A stretch of DNA of 64,000 bases from Prevotellaceae bacterium UBA1075 (GTDB taxonomy: Bacteria > Bacteroidota > Bacteroidia > Bacteroidales > Bacteroidaceae), in NCBI GenBank assembly GCA_002316015.1, contig DCCS01000032.1, positions 186,515 through 250,514 of the forward strand. The letters are read 5' to 3'. A program made the position numbers and the translations under genes. Below, piece by piece: positions 7,985-16,640 of the stretch. The notes beneath the pieces were generated by a model, which saw nothing but the letters and a program-made list of their open reading frames with translations, ran no database searches and was not told where the DNA came from. Every line of letters starts with the position of its first letter. Positions within the stretch are counted from its first letter, which is position 1.

Positions 7985-8879
7985 AGTCAGAACCATTTTG
8001 CTGGCCACCGCATACCTTGCGGCCATGTGGCCGCAAGCATCCCGGGCGCAGAGAATCGTGCGGGACTCGCTGGTGATAAACGGGCACATGCGGCACTTCA
8101 AGATGCTCCTGCCCGACCGTCTGTCCGTCAAGGCTCCACTTGTGCTTGCCCTGCATGGCTACGGAAGCAAGGTCTCGGTGGAGAGATGGATGCAATCGCC
8201 CACGGACACATGGATGAACGAGGCGGCCGTGCGGCACGGTTTCGCACTGTGCGTTCCGCTTGGCTTGAAGGACAAGACCGGCAGGCGGGGGTGGAACGTG
8301 CGCTATCCCAGCCAGGAGGGATGGGAGATGGATGACGTGAGCACCGTGGAGCAACTGGCACGGCATGTGCAGAAGAAGTACGGGCTGAGCAAGGCCAACA
8401 CCTTCCTGACAGGCATGTCCAACGGAGGAGAAATGTGTTACGTGCTGAACTACAAGAGGCAGAGCGTGTTCCGCGCGCTTGCCTCTGTGGCAGGGCTGAC
8501 GCTGACCTGGATGTTCGAGGAGAGGGAGAAGTCCAGGCCCATACCCTTCATGGAGATACACGGCACCGAGGACCGCACATCGGAATGGACGGGCGACCTG
8601 GAGAACAAGTTTGGTTGGGGATGCTACATGAGTGTGCCCGACGCGGTCGCCCATATCGTGGAGAAGAATGGCTGCAAGCCCTTGCCTACCGACACGGTCA
8701 AGGGCAAGTCGTTTGACAAAGACGGCCACCTGGTCGTACACCACCGCTTCGCCAACCCCAGGACGCACAATGACGTGTGGCTGTATGAGGTGATAGGCGC
8801 GGGGCACAACTGGTTCCTGTCCGACATGGACACGGGCGAGGAGATATGGAAATTCTTCAGCAGGTACCTGAAGAAGTGA
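7974..8879 (+). CDS. Exported alpha/beta-hydrolase esterase (LpqC / PHB depolymerase-like)
   Basis: A 301-residue secreted serine esterase. A signal peptide (MRNKVRTILL...ASRAQ) is followed by an alpha/beta-hydrolase domain with an oxyanion LHGYGS segment near residue 58, the nucleophile elbow GMSNGG (Ser about 149), an acidic region HGTEDRTSEW and a catalytic His in GAGHNWF near the end. This is the poly(3-hydroxybutyrate) depolymerase/LpqC esterase family; the real substrate is probably an acyl or feruloyl ester. The ATG at 7974, overlapping the antiporter stop, is preferred to 7938 because it starts the signal peptide directly. Confidence 0.85.
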   Translation: MRNKVRTILLATAYLAAMWPQASRAQRIVRDSLVINGHMRHFKMLLPDRLSVKAPLVLALHGYGSKVSVERWMQSPTDTWMNEAAVRHGFALCVPLGLKDKTGRRGWNVRYPSQEGWEMDDVSTVEQLARHVQKKYGLSKANTFLTGMSNGGEMCYVLNYKRQSVFRALASVAGLTLTWMFEEREKSRPIPFMEIHGTEDRTSEWTGDLENKFGWGCYMSVPDAVAHIVEKNGCKPLPTDTVKGKSFDKDGHLVVHHRFANPRTHNDVWLYEVIGAGHNWFLSDMDTGEEIWKFFSRYLKK

Positions 8880-8909
8880 TAGGACAAACCATGCTTATAA
8901 CTTGTTTGT

Positions 8910-9320
8910 ATGAAGAGAAGCGAATTATTCACCCCCATCGCCCTGGTGGTACTGCTGGCACTGTGCGGATGCAGGGAGACCAAGGAGCAAAGGCTGGAGC
9001 GTGAGGCCAGGGAGTTCACCCAGAGCAACTGCCCTCACGACATTGACGAGTTCACCACGCTTGACAGTGCCACCTACAGCCAGGACAGTGCCACCTACAC
9101 TTACCATTACACGATAAAGGGCGCGCTGGACCTTGACAGCCTCTATAGTGACGAAGTGGTGAGGGAACTGCATGACTCTTATCTGGCCGAGCTCAAGAAC
9201 AACATTGAGCAGAAGGAACTCAAGGACATGGGCATCACCATCACACGCGTCTATCGGAGTGAGCGTACGGGGCGTCCGCTTTTGACTCTCCGCTTCACCA
9301 GGGACGAATACACACGCTGA
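8910..9320 (+). CDS. Hypothetical lipoprotein
   Basis: A 136-residue lipoprotein: the N-terminus has a hydrophobic stretch ending in the lipobox LCGC, so the mature protein would start at Cys about 21. The rest is acidic, helical and then beta-strand rich, with a repeated DSATYSQDSATYTY segment. No family is recognised. It lies 30 bases after the esterase gene on the same strand, probably in the same transcript, and ends before a strong terminator. Confidence 0.75.
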   Translation: MKRSELFTPIALVVLLALCGCRETKEQRLEREAREFTQSNCPHDIDEFTTLDSATYSQDSATYTYHYTIKGALDLDSLYSDEVVRELHDSYLAELKNNIEQKELKDMGITITRVYRSERTGRPLLTLRFTRDEYTR

Positions 9321-9369
9321 ATGGGATGGCCTGACGGCTGGACGCCTGATGCGTTCCCGTGCATACATA

Positions 9370-9426
9370 AAAGGCCGGGGAGCGGAACGCACTGACATGT
9401 GACAGGTTTTCCGCTCCCCGGCCTTT
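9370..9426. terminator. Bidirectional terminator hairpin
   Basis: Perfect 17-bp arms (9370-9386 and 9410-9426), GC-rich with A-rich and T-rich outer ends, enclose a 23-base loop. It sits between the rightward lipoprotein gene and the leftward guaA. Confidence 0.85.
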
Positions 9427-9442
9427 GCCTCAGGCGACAGGC

Positions 9443-10972
9443 TTATTCCCACTCGATAGTTGCAGGTGGCTTGGATGAGATGTCATAACAAACGCGGTTC
9501 ACCCCCTTCACCTTGTTGATTATCTCGTTGCTCACATAGGCAAGGAAGTCATAGGGCAGGTGTGCCCAATCGGCTGTCATGGCATCTGTGCTGGTCACGG
9601 CACGCAGGGCCACAGGGTTCTCATAGGTGCGCTCGTCACCCATCACGCCCACGCTGCGCACATCGGAGAGCAGGATGGCACCCGCCTGCCATACCTGGTC
9701 ATAGAGCCCCCAGTCCCGCAGTCCCTGTATGAAGATGTGGTCAGCCTCCTGCAGCACACGCACTTTCCCCGGTGTGATGGCGCCCAGGATGCGCACGGCC
9801 AGCCCCGGCCCCGGAAAGGGATGGCGGCCTATCAGATGTTCGGGGATGCCCAGCTGGCGACCCACACGGCGCACCTCGTCCTTGAAGAGCCACTTCAGGG
9901 GCTCGCACAGGGACAGGTGCATCTCCTCGGGCAGTCCGCCCACGTTGTGGTGGCTCTTGATTACCTTGCCCGTGATATTGAGGCTCTCGATGCGGTCGGG
10001 ATAGATGGTGCCCTGGGCAAGCCACTTCGCGTCGGTAATCTTGTGCGCCTCCTCGTTGAACACCTCCACAAAGTCGCGGCCTATGATCTTGCGTTTCTTC
10101 TCGGGTTCTGTCACGCCCTCCAGGTCGCGGAAGAAGCGTGCGCTGGCATCCACGCCTACCACGTTCAGCCCCAGGCACTCGTAGTCACGCATCACGCTGG
10201 TGAACTCGTCCTTGCGCAGCATGCCATGGTTCACAAAGATGCAGGTGAGCCGGTCCCCGACCGCACGGTGAAGCAGGACGGCGGCCACGCTGCTGTCCAC
10301 CCCCCCCGAGAGCCCCAGGATGACACGGTCATTGCCTATCTGCCGCCGGAGCTCTGCCACGGTCGTCTCCACGAAGTTGGCCGGTGACCAGTCCTGGCGG
10401 CTTCCGCAGATGTCCACCACAAAGTTCTTGAGCAACCGCGTGCCCTGTAGCGTGTGGAACACCTCGGGGTGGAACTGTACGCCCCAGATGGGTTCGTCAT
10501 CGGCTGCATAGGCAGCATATTTCACCTTGTCGGTGCTGGCAATGGCATGGAATCCTCTTGGCAGAGCCGTGATGGTGTCCCCATGACTCATCCACACCTG
10601 GCTTCCCTGCTCAAACCCATGGAACAGCGGGTCATCGAGGTTAATGGTGGCCAGATTGGCGCGCCCGTACTCACGGCTTCCGGCAGGCTCCACCTTTCCC
10701 CCAAGCGTGTGGCTCATGTACTGCGCCCCGTAGCAGATGCCCAGGATGGGCATGCGTCCGCGGAACTGCGACAAATCCACCTTGAATGCCTGCGGGTCAT
10801 ATACGCTGTAGGGGCTGCCTGACAGTATCACGCCTATGACATCGGGATCCGAGACGGGAAACTTGTTGTAGGGCAGTATCTCGCAGAAGGTGTCCAACTC
10901 GCGCAGACGGCGCGCGATGAGCTGGGTCGTCTGCGACCCGAAATCCAAGATTATGACTTTCTGTTGCTGCAT
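9443..10972 (-). CDS. guaA: GMP synthase (glutamine-hydrolysing)
   Basis: Cytosolic enzyme converting XMP to GMP with glutamine and ATP, 509 residues from the ATG at 10972. Domain order is a class I glutamine amidotransferase (nucleophile Cys80 in GICYGAQ, triad His168 and Glu170 in FHPE), the ATP pyrophosphatase domain (P-loop LSGGVDSS, 221-228) and the GMP synthase dimerisation domain ending TIEWE, the conserved C-terminus. The frame is open upstream to 11044, but 10972 starts at the usual family position and lies about 36 bases after a predicted transcription start. Confidence 0.97.
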   Translation of the reverse strand: MQQQKVIILDFGSQTTQLIARRLRELDTFCEILPYNKFPVSDPDVIGVILSGSPYSVYDPQAFKVDLSQFRGRMPILGICYGAQYMSHTLGGKVEPAGSREYGRANLATINLDDPLFHGFEQGSQVWMSHGDTITALPRGFHAIASTDKVKYAAYAADDEPIWGVQFHPEVFHTLQGTRLLKNFVVDICGSRQDWSPANFVETTVAELRRQIGNDRVILGLSGGVDSSVAAVLLHRAVGDRLTCIFVNHGMLRKDEFTSVMRDYECLGLNVVGVDASARFFRDLEGVTEPEKKRKIIGRDFVEVFNEEAHKITDAKWLAQGTIYPDRIESLNITGKVIKSHHNVGGLPEEMHLSLCEPLKWLFKDEVRRVGRQLGIPEHLIGRHPFPGPGLAVRILGAITPGKVRVLQEADHIFIQGLRDWGLYDQVWQAGAILLSDVRSVGVMGDERTYENPVALRAVTSTDAMTADWAHLPYDFLAYVSNEIINKVKGVNRVCYDISSKPPATIEWE

Positions 10973-11011
10973 ATAAGGGTTATATTGGCGTTGAAGCACG
11001 TTTTCGAGGGA

Positions 11012-11045
11012 CAAAAGTACGATATTTTCCCGCATGAGAGCCAAA
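11012..11045 (-). promoter_or_regulatory. guaA promoter
   Basis: On the minus strand a TTTG (11045-11042) and TACTTTTG (11019-11012) are separated by 22 bases, a -33/-7 pair. It faces away from the promoter at 11060-11091. Confidence 0.65.
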
Positions 11046-11059
11046 AAGCATTGCCCTTT

Positions 11060-11091
11060 TTTGGCTGTCCCGCAGGATTGCGTTACCTTTG
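11060..11091 (+). promoter_or_regulatory. Promoter for the glycosyltransferase-pyrC operon
   Basis: TTTG at 11060-11063 and TACCTTTG at 11084-11091 with a 20-base spacer form a canonical Bacteroidota promoter. The ATG at 11114 follows the -7 box by 22 bases. Confidence 0.75.
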
Positions 11092-11113
11092 CTTCAAACA
11101 GAAGGACTCAACA

Positions 11114-11857
11114 ATGACAGCGAATCCACACAGCGACGGTATCGTAATCATACCCACTTACAACGAGATAGAGAACATCAGGGCCATCATCATGGCGGTG
11201 ACCGGGCTTGAGAAGGCACTGGACGTGCTCATCATCGACGACGGAAGCCCCGACGGCACGGCGCGCGTGGTCAGGGAACTCATGCAGGGCCCGTTGGCAG
11301 GACGGCTGCACCTGATAGAGCGGAAGGGCAAACTGGGACTGGGCACCGCCTACATCCGAGGCTTCGAGTGGGCCATCGGCCAGGGCTATGACTACATCTT
11401 CGAGATGGACGCCGACTTCAGCCACAACCCCGCCGACCTGCCCAAGCTCTACGCCGCATGCCACGACGAAGGCTATGACGTGGCCGTGGGAAGCCGCTAT
11501 ATCACGGGCGTGAATGTGGTCAACTGGCCCATCGGACGTGTGCTCATGAGTTACTATGCCTCGGCCTATGTGCGCTTGGTGCTCGGCATCAGCCTGCGCG
11601 ACACCACCGCAGGCTTTGTGTGCTACCGCCGCCAGGTGCTTGAGGCCATCGACCTGGAGCACATCCGTTTCAAGGGCTATGCGTTCCAGATAGAGATGAA
11701 GTACAGCGCGCTCAGGCTGGGATTCAAAATCAAGGAGGTGCCCGTGGTGTTTGTCAACCGCGAACTGGGCACCAGCAAGATGAGCGGGGGCATATTCAGC
11801 GAGGCTCTCTTCGGAGTGATAAGGCTCAGGCTGGGCAAGGTGAAGGGGCGGAAATGA
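11114..11857 (+). CDS. Polyprenol-phosphate mannosyltransferase (Dpm1-like, GT2)
   Basis: A 247-residue family 2 glycosyltransferase that moves a sugar, usually mannose, from a nucleotide sugar to a polyprenol phosphate at the inner face of the membrane. Residues show IPTYNEIENI near the start, LIIDDGSPDGT (about 40-50) and the metal-binding MDADFSHNP (about 97), all typical of the Dpm1 branch. There are no C-terminal membrane helices, as in soluble Dpm1. The start at 11114 fits the promoter and conserved N-terminus. The stop overlaps the dihydroorotase start as ATGA, so the two are translationally coupled. Confidence 0.88.
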   Translation: MTANPHSDGIVIIPTYNEIENIRAIIMAVTGLEKALDVLIIDDGSPDGTARVVRELMQGPLAGRLHLIERKGKLGLGTAYIRGFEWAIGQGYDYIFEMDADFSHNPADLPKLYAACHDEGYDVAVGSRYITGVNVVNWPIGRVLMSYYASAYVRLVLGISLRDTTAGFVCYRRQVLEAIDLEHIRFKGYAFQIEMKYSALRLGFKIKEVPVVFVNRELGTSKMSGGIFSEALFGVIRLRLGKVKGRK

Positions 11858-13182
11858 TAATACACAACGCGACGATAGTGAATGAGGGAGAACGTTTTGC
11901 GGGCTCCCTCATTGTTAGGGACGGGCTGATAGCCGGCATACTGCGCGGGACAGACTGTCCCCCAGGGGAGGAGATGGTGGACGCCACAGGCTGCTTCCTG
12001 CTCCCGGGAGTGATAGACGACCATGTGCACATGCGTGAACCCGGACTTACATACAAGGGCGACATGGACAGCGAGACCCGCGCCGCCGCCGCCGGGGGAG
12101 TGACCACCGTGCTGGACATGCCCAATGTAATCCCGCCCACCACCTCGCTGGACTTGCTGGAGGAGCGGTACAGACTGGCCTCGGAAAGGTGTCATGTCAA
12201 CTTCGGGTTCTACCTGGGAGCCACATGTGACAATCTGGACCACATACGCAGGATAGATCCCACGCTGGTGCCTGGCGTGAAACTATTCATGGGAAGCAGT
12301 ACGGGCAACATGCTTGTGGACGACGGGGAGGCTCTGACAGCCATCTTCCGCTCCTGCCCCACTCTGCTGGTGGCCCATTGCGAGGACACCGCTCGCATCA
12401 ACCGGCGCATGGCCGAGGCACAGGCTCTCTATGGCGATGACCCCGACATCATACACCATCCCGACATCCGCGACCGTGTGGCTTGCCTACAGAGCACCCG
12501 CATGGCAGTGGGCCTGGCCAGAGAGACAGGCGCGCGGCTGCATGTGGCCCACGTCACCACCCGTGACGAACTGGAGCTCTTCACGCCCGACTCCTTCCGG
12601 GTCACGGCCGAGGCATGCGTCGCGCACCTGCTCTGGTGCCGCGAGGACTACGGTCGCCTGGGGTCGCTCATCAAGTGCAACCCGGCCATCAAGGAACAAT
12701 CCGACCGCGACGCGCTTCGCCTGGCACTCACTGACGGGCGCATCCGCGTGGTGGCCACCGACCACGCCCCGCATCTGCTGGGCGAGAAGCGGGGAGGCTG
12801 CAGGCGTGCCATGAGCGGCATGCCCATGGTGCAGTTCAGCCTGCCCTCCATGCTGGGACTGGTGGACGAGGGCATCCTCACGCTTGAGCGTATGGTGCAG
12901 CTCATGTGCCACAACCCGGCCTCGCTGCTTCGCATAGACCGCCGGGGATATCTGCGTCACGGCTATCATGCCGACCTGGTGCTGGTGCGCCCCCACTCCC
13001 CCTGGCAGGTGACCGCCGACTGTATCCAGAGCAAGTGCGGATGGAGTCCGCGACTGGGCGACACCCTTTCGTGGCGGGTGGAGCGCACTTGGGTAAACGG
13101 GGAACTTGTGTGGGACGGCCACAGGGTGCACCCTGACGTGCTTGGCTTGCCCTTGCGGATAGATTGCCGGGGGCACGCATGA
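11854..13182 (+). CDS. pyrC: Dihydroorotase
   Basis: Cytosolic pyrimidine-pathway enzyme interconverting N-carbamoyl-aspartate and dihydroorotate, 442 residues. The metal-binding HxH is in DDHVHMREPG (His57, His59), the bridging Lys is near 140 in GVKLFMGSS, further metal ligands are His in VAHCED and LHVAHVTT, and the catalytic Asp is in ATDHAPH (near 303). The motifs fit class I dihydroorotase. Its start overlaps the preceding glycosyltransferase stop by four bases. The other pyrimidine genes of the window, pyrB and pyrI, lie 9 kb away in a separate operon. Confidence 0.92.
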   Translation: MIIHNATIVNEGERFAGSLIVRDGLIAGILRGTDCPPGEEMVDATGCFLLPGVIDDHVHMREPGLTYKGDMDSETRAAAAGGVTTVLDMPNVIPPTTSLDLLEERYRLASERCHVNFGFYLGATCDNLDHIRRIDPTLVPGVKLFMGSSTGNMLVDDGEALTAIFRSCPTLLVAHCEDTARINRRMAEAQALYGDDPDIIHHPDIRDRVACLQSTRMAVGLARETGARLHVAHVTTRDELELFTPDSFRVTAEACVAHLLWCREDYGRLGSLIKCNPAIKEQSDRDALRLALTDGRIRVVATDHAPHLLGEKRGGCRRAMSGMPMVQFSLPSMLGLVDEGILTLERMVQLMCHNPASLLRIDRRGYLRHGYHADLVLVRPHSPWQVTADCIQSKCGWSPRLGDTLSWRVERTWVNGELVWDGHRVHPDVLGLPLRIDCRGHA

Positions 13183-13245
13183 TGGTGCCAAGATGAGGCG
13201 GGGCGGGCTTGCCTGGCAAGGCAAGGCTCGATGCTTGACAAAGTG

Positions 13246-13297
13246 ACAAGGGATACTTGCGGGTTTGTCCCAGGGCAAACGCGCAAGTATCCCTTGT
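13246..13297. terminator. Terminator hairpin between convergent genes
   Basis: Perfect 16-bp arms (13246-13261 and 13282-13297) enclose a loop that has its own short GTTTG/CAAAC pairing. A T-rich stretch follows on the plus strand. It serves pyrC and possibly the convergent MATE gene. Confidence 0.75.
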
Positions 13298-13392
13298 TTG
13301 TTTCCTGGGGCGCACGAGCGCGGTGTTCCCACCCGTTCCGAGGCACGCCGGCCCCAGCCGTGCCTATGGCCCTGGACGTCCGCCGGCTCCAC

Positions 13393-14772
13393 CTACTCCA
13401 CCCTAATCCTCTGGAGCGGCCTGTGTTTCAGAATCCAGAAGAAGACGCAGAAGAGCACCGTGGCGTTCACTATCCAACTCACGGGGTAACAGCAGGACAG
13501 GAACCCCAGGGTGGGATTGGCGGGGAACACACGGTAGAGCCAGAACAGGCGCACCCCACAGATAAACACCACGCACACCAGGGTGGGTGTGAGCGAGTGC
13601 CCCAGCGCGCGAAGCAGGCCCGAGAGCGTCTCGTTGCAGGAATGCACGGTGTAGAAGGTGAGCACGATGGCTATGCGCTGTGCCGAGAGCCGTATCACCT
13701 GGGCATCCGAGGTGAAGAGCCCGCTCAGCGGTACGGCCATGAGCACAAAGAGCAGGCTCACCACCAGCGTGGAGCCCGCGCCCAGCAGGATGGTGTCGCG
13801 TATCACGCGACGGCAGCGGCCATAGAGCCTGGCCCCGTGGTTCTGGCTCAGGAACGAAGTGCCTGCCTGTGCGAAGGCGTTGCACACGAAGTAGCAGAAG
13901 TAGTCATAGTTCAGCGACACGGTGTTGGCTGCTATCGCCGTGGCGCCCAGTGAGTTGATGCCTCCCTGGATGAGCACGTTGGAGAAGTTGAACATCATGC
14001 CCTGCACACCGGCCGGGATGCCTATCGCGGCTATGCTTCTGAGCGCGTCCCAGTGCAGGCGCACCTCGCGCAGGCGCAGCCGGAGCATGCCCCGCTCGCG
14101 GCACAGGACATATACCAGTATGACGGAACTGAGCGCGGATGACACCAGGGTGGCTATCGCCACGCCCTCCACGCTCATGTGGAAGCGCACCACAAAGAGC
14201 AGGTTGAGCGCCACATTCACCACCCCGCTCCCCGCCATCACGAAGAGCGGGCGGCGCGTGTCGCCCTTGCTGCGCAGGATGGCGGCCGAGAAGTTCATCA
14301 GCATCAGGAAGGGCATGCCCAGGAAATATATCCTGAAGTAGAGCACGGCCTGGGACATAATCTCTGCAGGTGTGCCGAGCCAGCCCAGTATGCGCTCTGC
14401 CTCCTGCCAGCCAATGGCCGCCAGAAGCAGGCCGCTCACGATGGAGAGGGCGATGGAGGTGTGTACGGCGCGTGACACACGCTCCTGGTCACACTCGCCC
14501 AGCAGGCGCGCAATCACCACGTTGGCCCCCACGCTGAGTCCCACAAACAGATTTGTCATCAGGTTGATGATGAATGCGTTGGCCCCTACGGCCGCCAGCG
14601 CGGCACTGCTGGCGTAACGACCCACCACCGCCACATCGGCGGCGTTGAGCATTTGCTGCAGGAAGGCGGTGCCTGCGACAGGCAGGGCAAACCACACCAT
14701 CTTGATGGCAATGGGGCCGCTCAGCATGTCCAGGTGCGAGGCTTCGCGTCCCTGTGTGTCATTGTTAGGCAT
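13393..14772 (-). CDS. MATE family efflux transporter
   Basis: Inner-membrane multidrug/toxin exporter of 459 residues with about twelve hydrophobic segments in two pseudo-symmetric halves. The first half opens with an amphipathic region and MVWFALPVAGTAFLQQMLNAADVAVVG, the usual NorM/DinF start pattern, and ASSAALAAVGANAFI follows. Substrates cannot be predicted. A hairpin with a T-run for the upstream porin gene lies just before its start, and no good -7 box follows that hairpin, so expression may depend on readthrough. Confidence 0.88.
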   Translation of the reverse strand: MPNNDTQGREASHLDMLSGPIAIKMVWFALPVAGTAFLQQMLNAADVAVVGRYASSAALAAVGANAFIINLMTNLFVGLSVGANVVIARLLGECDQERVSRAVHTSIALSIVSGLLLAAIGWQEAERILGWLGTPAEIMSQAVLYFRIYFLGMPFLMLMNFSAAILRSKGDTRRPLFVMAGSGVVNVALNLLFVVRFHMSVEGVAIATLVSSALSSVILVYVLCRERGMLRLRLREVRLHWDALRSIAAIGIPAGVQGMMFNFSNVLIQGGINSLGATAIAANTVSLNYDYFCYFVCNAFAQAGTSFLSQNHGARLYGRCRRVIRDTILLGAGSTLVVSLLFVLMAVPLSGLFTSDAQVIRLSAQRIAIVLTFYTVHSCNETLSGLLRALGHSLTPTLVCVVFICGVRLFWLYRVFPANPTLGFLSCCYPVSWIVNATVLFCVFFWILKHRPLQRIRVE

Positions 14773-14794
14773 TCGTTGTGTTGTGATAAAACGT

Positions 14795-14834
14795 GAAAAA
14801 TGCGGTCTGGCTCTCTCGTGCAGAGCCAGACCGC
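14795..14834 (-). terminator. Rho-independent terminator of the FadL-like gene
   Basis: On the minus strand 13-bp perfect arms (14834-14822 and 14814-14802) with a 7-base loop are followed by ATTTTTCAC. It lies between the leftward outer-membrane protein gene and the MATE gene. Confidence 0.8.
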
Positions 14835-14982
14835 CTGTGGGTCTCTTGCCGCAAGCGCATTCCTGCGGTTTGCGCTACGCTTCTTGCCAGTTCGGACAAT
14901 ACTATATATATATAATGTATAGCACTCTTCCCACTCGCGCCACCATGCCCTGCCAGGAGGCTGGGTGCGGTGGCCTGTGGGG

Positions 14983-16575
14983 TCAGAACTTATAGCCCAG
15001 TGTGCACACGATGCTCTGGCGCGTCATGTTCACGTTCACGGGGTCAATGGTCACGTTCTTCAAGTCAGGATTTGCCTGTGTGAAGTCGGTGTCGCCCTGT
15101 GCGAAGGAAGTGTCGAAGGCATGGAAGTCGGCCTTCTGGTTGCGCACCTTGTAGGCCAGGTCTATGTAGAAGCCCTTCACGCGGTAGCCCAAGCCCAGGG
15201 TCAGGATGTTCGTGTCGCCCCAGCGCATGTAGCTGGTGCTGGTGGCATAGTCCATGGCCGCGCTGTTGATGCCGTACTGGTCAAAGGACACCCGGTCCTT
15301 GTAGGACGATGTGATGTAGTTGTATCCCAGGCGCACGGCAAATGCCTTCACGGGGCGGTACTCCATGCCGGCGCGCAGGGTGTGCACGCCCTTGAGTGTC
15401 TGTTTGGCGTGCTGGTTCATGGCCTTGTCGGTGGTGTTGGCAAATGAACTGTGGTAATCATCCCACTCGTCATATTTTGGATAGCCCTGGTGCATGCTCC
15501 CATAGTTGGCATACTCGTAGTCCACGTCCCAGGCAAAGGACTGCCCTACCGTGCTGCCCACACTGGCCCGCACCTTCCAGGGAGTGCGCACTGTATACTC
15601 CAGATAACTCTCCTTTTGGTCGGTACGCTTGTTCTCCACCAGGTCGGTGAGGTCGTAGAGAGTGCTGTTCTTCAGCCTGTACCAGGTGGGAGTCTCCACC
15701 GCAAGGCCGATGCGGAAGGGATTGTCCTCGATGGGCCGCACGATGACCCCCGCCTTCACATTGATGCCGTAGCCCGATATCTTCTGGTCGTTGTACAGCG
15801 CGTAGTCGCCCTTGACGTTTTCCCCGGCCTCATTGTTGTAACTGTTGAACTCTGTGTACTCCGACCACGAGCGGTAGTCCACGTTGTCAAAGCCGATGTT
15901 GAGACCCAGGTAGGTGCGGTCCTTGAGGTTGGTGCTGAAGTTGATGTCGTACCCCTGCAGGCTTCCTGCCGAGTGGCGGGTGTAGAGGCTGCTCTCCCCG
16001 CCGAACTTGTTGTAGTAGCCCGTGACCTTCTGGGGGTCTTCCTTATCCCCATAGACAGGGGTCAGCCACTGGTTGTCCACGGCCATGCCAGCCAGGTTGT
16101 AGTCGGTGTCGTAGGCACTTGTCGCCAGTTCGGCCACCTGGTCCATCTGGCTGAGTCCGTTCAGGCGCGCGTTGTCGGCGTAGAAGTTGTAGTTGTAGTT
16201 GGCCTTCTTCTGGTAGTTGAAGCCCACGTTGAAGAAGCGGCAAACAGGGTTGGCCATCTTCACGCTATACACAAATCCCATCTGGTCAAAGGTGCCCGTG
16301 CCACGGTTCTCGCTGTCGATGCGCTCCCTGTTCCACTGTCCTCCGAAGGTGAGCCCCACGTCACTCTTTCGGTAGAGCCCTATTCCAGCGGGATTCCACG
16401 CCATCACGCCCAGGTCGGCGCCCAGTGCGCCCATGGCTCCGCCCATGCCCACATATCTGGCTGTGCCTATCACGTCCTGCGAGTTGTTGGTCACCTGCTC
16501 GTTCAGGAATGTATTCTGTGCCTGCGTGCCTGCTGCCGCCAGCAGCAACAGGGCAGACATGCCAAGTTCTCTCAT
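14983..16575 (-). CDS. FadL/OmpP1-like outer membrane protein
   Basis: An outer-membrane beta-barrel of 530 residues for uptake of hydrophobic compounds, or of the related hemin-receptor annotation. A signal peptide (MRELGMSALLLLAAAGTQAQ) is followed by the FadL-type plug start: GTARYVGMGGAMGALGADLGV and MAWNPAGIGLYRKSD, where GGA...NPAG is the family hallmark. The rest alternates short strands and ends in a Phe (CTLGYKF), the usual barrel C-terminus. It lies 65 bases downstream of the W/Y/G-rich exported protein gene, probably in the same operon, and ends at the terminator at 14795-14834. Confidence 0.87.
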   Translation of the reverse strand: MRELGMSALLLLAAAGTQAQNTFLNEQVTNNSQDVIGTARYVGMGGAMGALGADLGVMAWNPAGIGLYRKSDVGLTFGGQWNRERIDSENRGTGTFDQMGFVYSVKMANPVCRFFNVGFNYQKKANYNYNFYADNARLNGLSQMDQVAELATSAYDTDYNLAGMAVDNQWLTPVYGDKEDPQKVTGYYNKFGGESSLYTRHSAGSLQGYDINFSTNLKDRTYLGLNIGFDNVDYRSWSEYTEFNSYNNEAGENVKGDYALYNDQKISGYGINVKAGVIVRPIEDNPFRIGLAVETPTWYRLKNSTLYDLTDLVENKRTDQKESYLEYTVRTPWKVRASVGSTVGQSFAWDVDYEYANYGSMHQGYPKYDEWDDYHSSFANTTDKAMNQHAKQTLKGVHTLRAGMEYRPVKAFAVRLGYNYITSSYKDRVSFDQYGINSAAMDYATSTSYMRWGDTNILTLGLGYRVKGFYIDLAYKVRNQKADFHAFDTSFAQGDTDFTQANPDLKNVTIDPVNVNMTRQSIVCTLGYKF

Positions 16576-16640
16576 AAGTATCTTTCTGTTAAGTGTATGC
16601 TGTGCTTGTGCGTCAATCTGCTTGTCCTGGTGACATGGTG